NCBI GenBank assembly: GCA_030609865.1
Contig: JAUWSZ010000114.1
Coordinates: forward strand, 1-7,046
DNA length: 7,046 nt
Direction: 5' to 3'
From: a bacterium
GTDB taxonomy: Bacteria > Desulfobacterota > DSWW01
Shown here: in pieces, positions 5,631-7,046 of the stretch
Numbering within the stretch: position 1 is the first letter of the stretch
Layout of the letters: the number at the start of each line of letters is the position of its first letter
Made by a program: the position numbers and the translations under genes
The notes under the pieces: model-generated
What the model was told of the DNA's origin: nothing
Databases searched by the model: none
The model's input: only the letters and a program-made list of their open reading frames with translations

Positions 5631-5811
5631 CAGACGTCCCCGTTTCACCGTCAACCTATGAGCCCCTGAAAGGTTCGGATTCCCTTTTTACTAGAACAGG
5701 GAAAAGCGAAGCAAGTCCTTTCCACGGGGCAGCGATTTCTCACGGGTCTGCAGTCGAGCAACCGTCTTCCGATCTTTTTTTCCTGCTCGGCCCCATTTTG
5801 CCATTTTTACC

Positions 5812-5840
5812 TTGAAATATATGTTTTAATATATTATGAA
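5812..5840 (+). promoter_or_regulatory. Weak upstream promoter candidate for HU
   Basis: TTGAAA (5812-5817) and TATGAA (5835-5840) are spaced by 17 nt, with an AT-rich inverted repeat between them. Each box matches its consensus at 4 or 5 of 6 positions. AT-rich DNA produces such matches easily, so this is only a candidate for a second HU promoter. Confidence 0.25.
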
Positions 5841-5914
5841 AGACGAAAATTAACCACCTCACAAAGGATCGATTTCTCAATTGCCAGGCAGAGACCTCGG
5901 GCTGGATTCCGTTT

Positions 5915-5920
5915 TATAAT
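5915..5920 (+). promoter_or_regulatory. Consensus -10 box upstream of HU
   Basis: A perfect TATAAT lies 30 nt before the HU start codon, which gives a short leader. At spacings of 16-18 nt there is no recognisable -35 hexamer (AGACCT at 17), and there is no extended -10 TG. An activator, perhaps at the TGCCAGGCA palindrome (5882-5890), or a non-consensus -35 would be needed. Confidence 0.5.
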
Positions 5921-5950
5921 ACGATTAACAAACAGAGGAGGAGAAGGGGT

Positions 5951-6232
5951 ATGACAAAGGCCGAATTGATTGACAAAGTCGCACAGCAAATCTCCAAGTC
6001 CGCAGATGTCAGCAAGAAGGCAACGGGGGAAATCATCGACCTCGCCGTTGCAGAGGTCGCAAAGGCGATCAAGAAGGAAAAGCGATTCAGCTACCCCGGC
6101 TTCGGGACCTTCAACGTGAAGAGCCGCAAAGCACGTAAGGGGCGCAACCCGCAGACCGGCGAGGTCATCAACATCAAGGCCAGCAAGTCGGTTTCGTTCA
6201 AGCCGGCCCCTGAATTGAAGAAGAAGCTCTAA
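5951..6232 (+). CDS. HU-family histone-like DNA-binding protein
   Basis: This 93-residue protein is a complete HU/IHF-family member. It starts MTKAELIDKVA, the standard helix-1 opening, and has the core GFGTF (50-54). The DNA-binding arm carries RKGRNPQTGE (62-71) with the intercalating-type Pro67, and it closes with the family signature FKPAPELKKKL (83-93). As a homodimer it would bend and compact DNA in the nucleoid. Arm and C-terminus look like HU rather than IHF. The ATG has an AGGAGGAG ribosome binding site (5936-5943) 7 nt upstream, suggesting high expression. The gene is a single unit, divergent from the nucleotidyltransferase and convergent with EF-G. Several HU paralogues are common, so I give no specific hup symbol. 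Confidence 0.97.
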   Translation: MTKAELIDKVAQQISKSADVSKKATGEIIDLAVAEVAKAIKKEKRFSYPGFGTFNVKSRKARKGRNPQTGEVINIKASKSVSFKPAPELKKKL

Positions 6233-6251
6233 CCTCAGAACGGGCCCATAA

Positions 6252-6285
6252 AAGAATGCCGGGGGGCGTCCCTCCCGGCACTCTT
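6252..6285. terminator. Bidirectional terminator between HU and EF-G genes
   Basis: A 10-bp stem (6257-6266 with 6271-6280, one G-T wobble) closes a 4-nt loop (CGTC). After one mismatch it extends through AAGA (6252-6255) and TCTT (6282-6285). The plus-strand transcript continues into TCTTCTGTTCTTC, and the minus-strand transcript into TTCTTTTATG. Both tails are only moderately T-rich. Its position between two convergent stop codons (6230-6232 and 6321-6323) fits termination from both sides. Confidence 0.75.
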
Positions 6286-6320
6286 CTGTTCTTCGGTTCA
6301 GCGCTGTATCAGGAGCCGGT

Positions 6321-7046
6321 CTACTTCTTCTCCTGTGCTTCGTCAAACCGTTCGAACTGCATCGTAAACGTGCCCCGGCCTTTGCTGGCGGAGCGCAGAT
6401 CCGTGGAATACCCGAACATCTCCGACAGAGGGATGGAGGCACGGATCTCCGTGATCTGCCTCTTGGGAAGAATCTCGAGAATTCTTCCTCTTCGGGCCTG
6501 CACATCCCCGATGACTCCACTCGCGTACTCCTCCGGAACGATGATGTCAACCGACATGATCGGTTCGAGGAGGATGGGGTTCCCCCGTCCATAGGCCCGC
6601 TGAAACGTGGTCGCCGTCGCGATTCGGAAGCCGAGAGGCGTCGACACGCCCTCCCTGTACTCTGCTGAGAGAATCCTGCCCTGCACATCCACAACGGGGT
6701 ACCCTCCGAGCGAACCGCTCACGCAGGACTCTCGAAAGGCCTCCTCAATGGCCTGGATGCATTCGGGAGGGAGCAGGACTTCCTCGGGCAAGTCGGAGAC
6801 GATCTGAATCCCTGAGCCACGAGGGTTGGGGGCTATCTCCAAGAGGACAACCCCGGACTGCTGCTTTCCGTTGATCTCCCGCGAGAACTCCCCCCGTTCC
6901 TCCACCGCCTGGGTAATCGTCTCGCGATACACGACCTGGGGTCGGCCAACGTTGGCTTGGACGAAGAATTCCCTCGTCAGCCTCTGCACCAGGACGTTCA
7001 AATGCAACTCCCCCATACCGGAGATGAGGGTCTGACCGGATTCCTC
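6321..7046 (-). CDS. Elongation factor G family protein, C-terminal part (5' end outside window)
   Basis: The open frame runs off the right edge; 241 residues are present, covering the end of domain III, domain IV and domain V. The visible part opens with GQTLISGMGELHL (4-16), an EF-G hallmark, then GRPQVVYRETI (34-44), YPVVDV (116-121), LLEPIM (159-164), VPEEY-x-x-x-VIGD (170-181), RRGRI (185-189) and PLSEMFGYSTDLRS (206-219). This is the GTPase that drives translocation or, in some paralogues, ribosome recycling. Two domain IV segments are unusual. The normal GGRGQ-(Y/F)-G loop is replaced by REINGKQQSG (56-65). The tip region, normally SYHD-x-x-S, reads AEYREGVSTPLGF (128-140), with Arg where the tip His is expected. 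This suggests a divergent EF-G paralogue, so I do not assign fusA with confidence. Confidence 0.93.
   Translation of the reverse strand, partial: EESGQTLISGMGELHLNVLVQRLTREFFVQANVGRPQVVYRETITQAVEERGEFSREINGKQQSGVVLLEIAPNPRGSGIQIVSDLPEEVLLPPECIQAIEEAFRESCVSGSLGGYPVVDVQGRILSAEYREGVSTPLGFRIATATTFQRAYGRGNPILLEPIMSVDIIVPEEYASGVIGDVQARRGRILEILPKRQITEIRASIPLSEMFGYSTDLRSASKGRGTFTMQFERFDEAQEKK

Larger units (their letters stand above)
5631..5950. other. 320-bp divergent intergenic region, no gene seen
   Basis: This region separates the nucleotidyltransferase (minus) from the HU gene (plus). I see no convincing small gene. It holds a T-run (5775-5781), an AT-rich patch with a 7-bp inverted repeat (AATATAT 5816-5822, ATATATT 5829-5835), the short palindrome TGCCAGGCA (5882-5890), and the -10 box of HU. 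No clear promoter for the nucleotidyltransferase stands out. Confidence 0.6.

Noticed and set aside
5834..6694. 286-codon open frame on the minus strand
   Set aside because: It runs antisense through the whole HU gene and overlaps EF-G in another frame; both of those are certain.

Overview
The window looks like the chromosome of a Gram-negative, moderately high-GC bacterium. A Desulfobacterota/'Deltaproteobacteria'-type organism fits best, but this is inferred from gene style: a cobalamin-type radical SAM enzyme, a lipobox protein, a YecE/DUF72 protein, a MobA-like nucleotidyltransferase, HU and EF-G. No marker gene settles it. I see no rRNA, tRNA, CRISPR array or intact transposase.

Layout from left to right. 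Positions 1-98 (minus) hold the first 32 codons of a membrane protein that runs off the left edge; it starts at GTG with a strong ribosome binding site. Upstream on the same strand is a 575-residue B12-binding-type radical SAM protein (257-1984). The gap between them holds a long hairpin beginning right at the radical SAM stop codon, and a candidate promoter. A divergent control region (1985-2182) holds a strong hairpin in the radical SAM leader and a 9-bp inverted repeat overlapping the -35 box of a good sigma70-type promoter. That promoter drives a probable lipoprotein (2183-3340, plus) with two tandem 37-residue repeats and no recognised C-terminal family.

Next come two minus-strand genes, a nucleotidyltransferase (4590-5630) followed by a DUF72 protein (3652-4407). 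Immediately behind the stop codon of each lies a copy of one repeat element in the same orientation (about 4446-4593 and 3345-3648). The copies share both ends, a tract of GAGGAC hexamers, a small hairpin and a GGGG(A)CAGAA box. Three base differences in the best-conserved stretch all fall at synonymous third positions of a short frame ending VKKARGT-stop. Copy 1 is about 160 bp longer and carries a second, inverted hexamer tract that makes a near-perfect 28-bp inverted repeat. This element is the most unusual thing in the window.

The right part is conserved housekeeping sequence: a 320-bp divergent intergenic region, an HU DNA-binding protein (5951-6232, plus), a likely bidirectional terminator, and the C-terminal third of a convergent elongation factor G (6321-7046, minus, cut by the window edge). 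Its domain IV differs clearly from the classical EF-G pattern. The genes do not form one evident pathway; only radical SAM/membrane protein and nucleotidyltransferase/DUF72 are plausible co-transcribed pairs.
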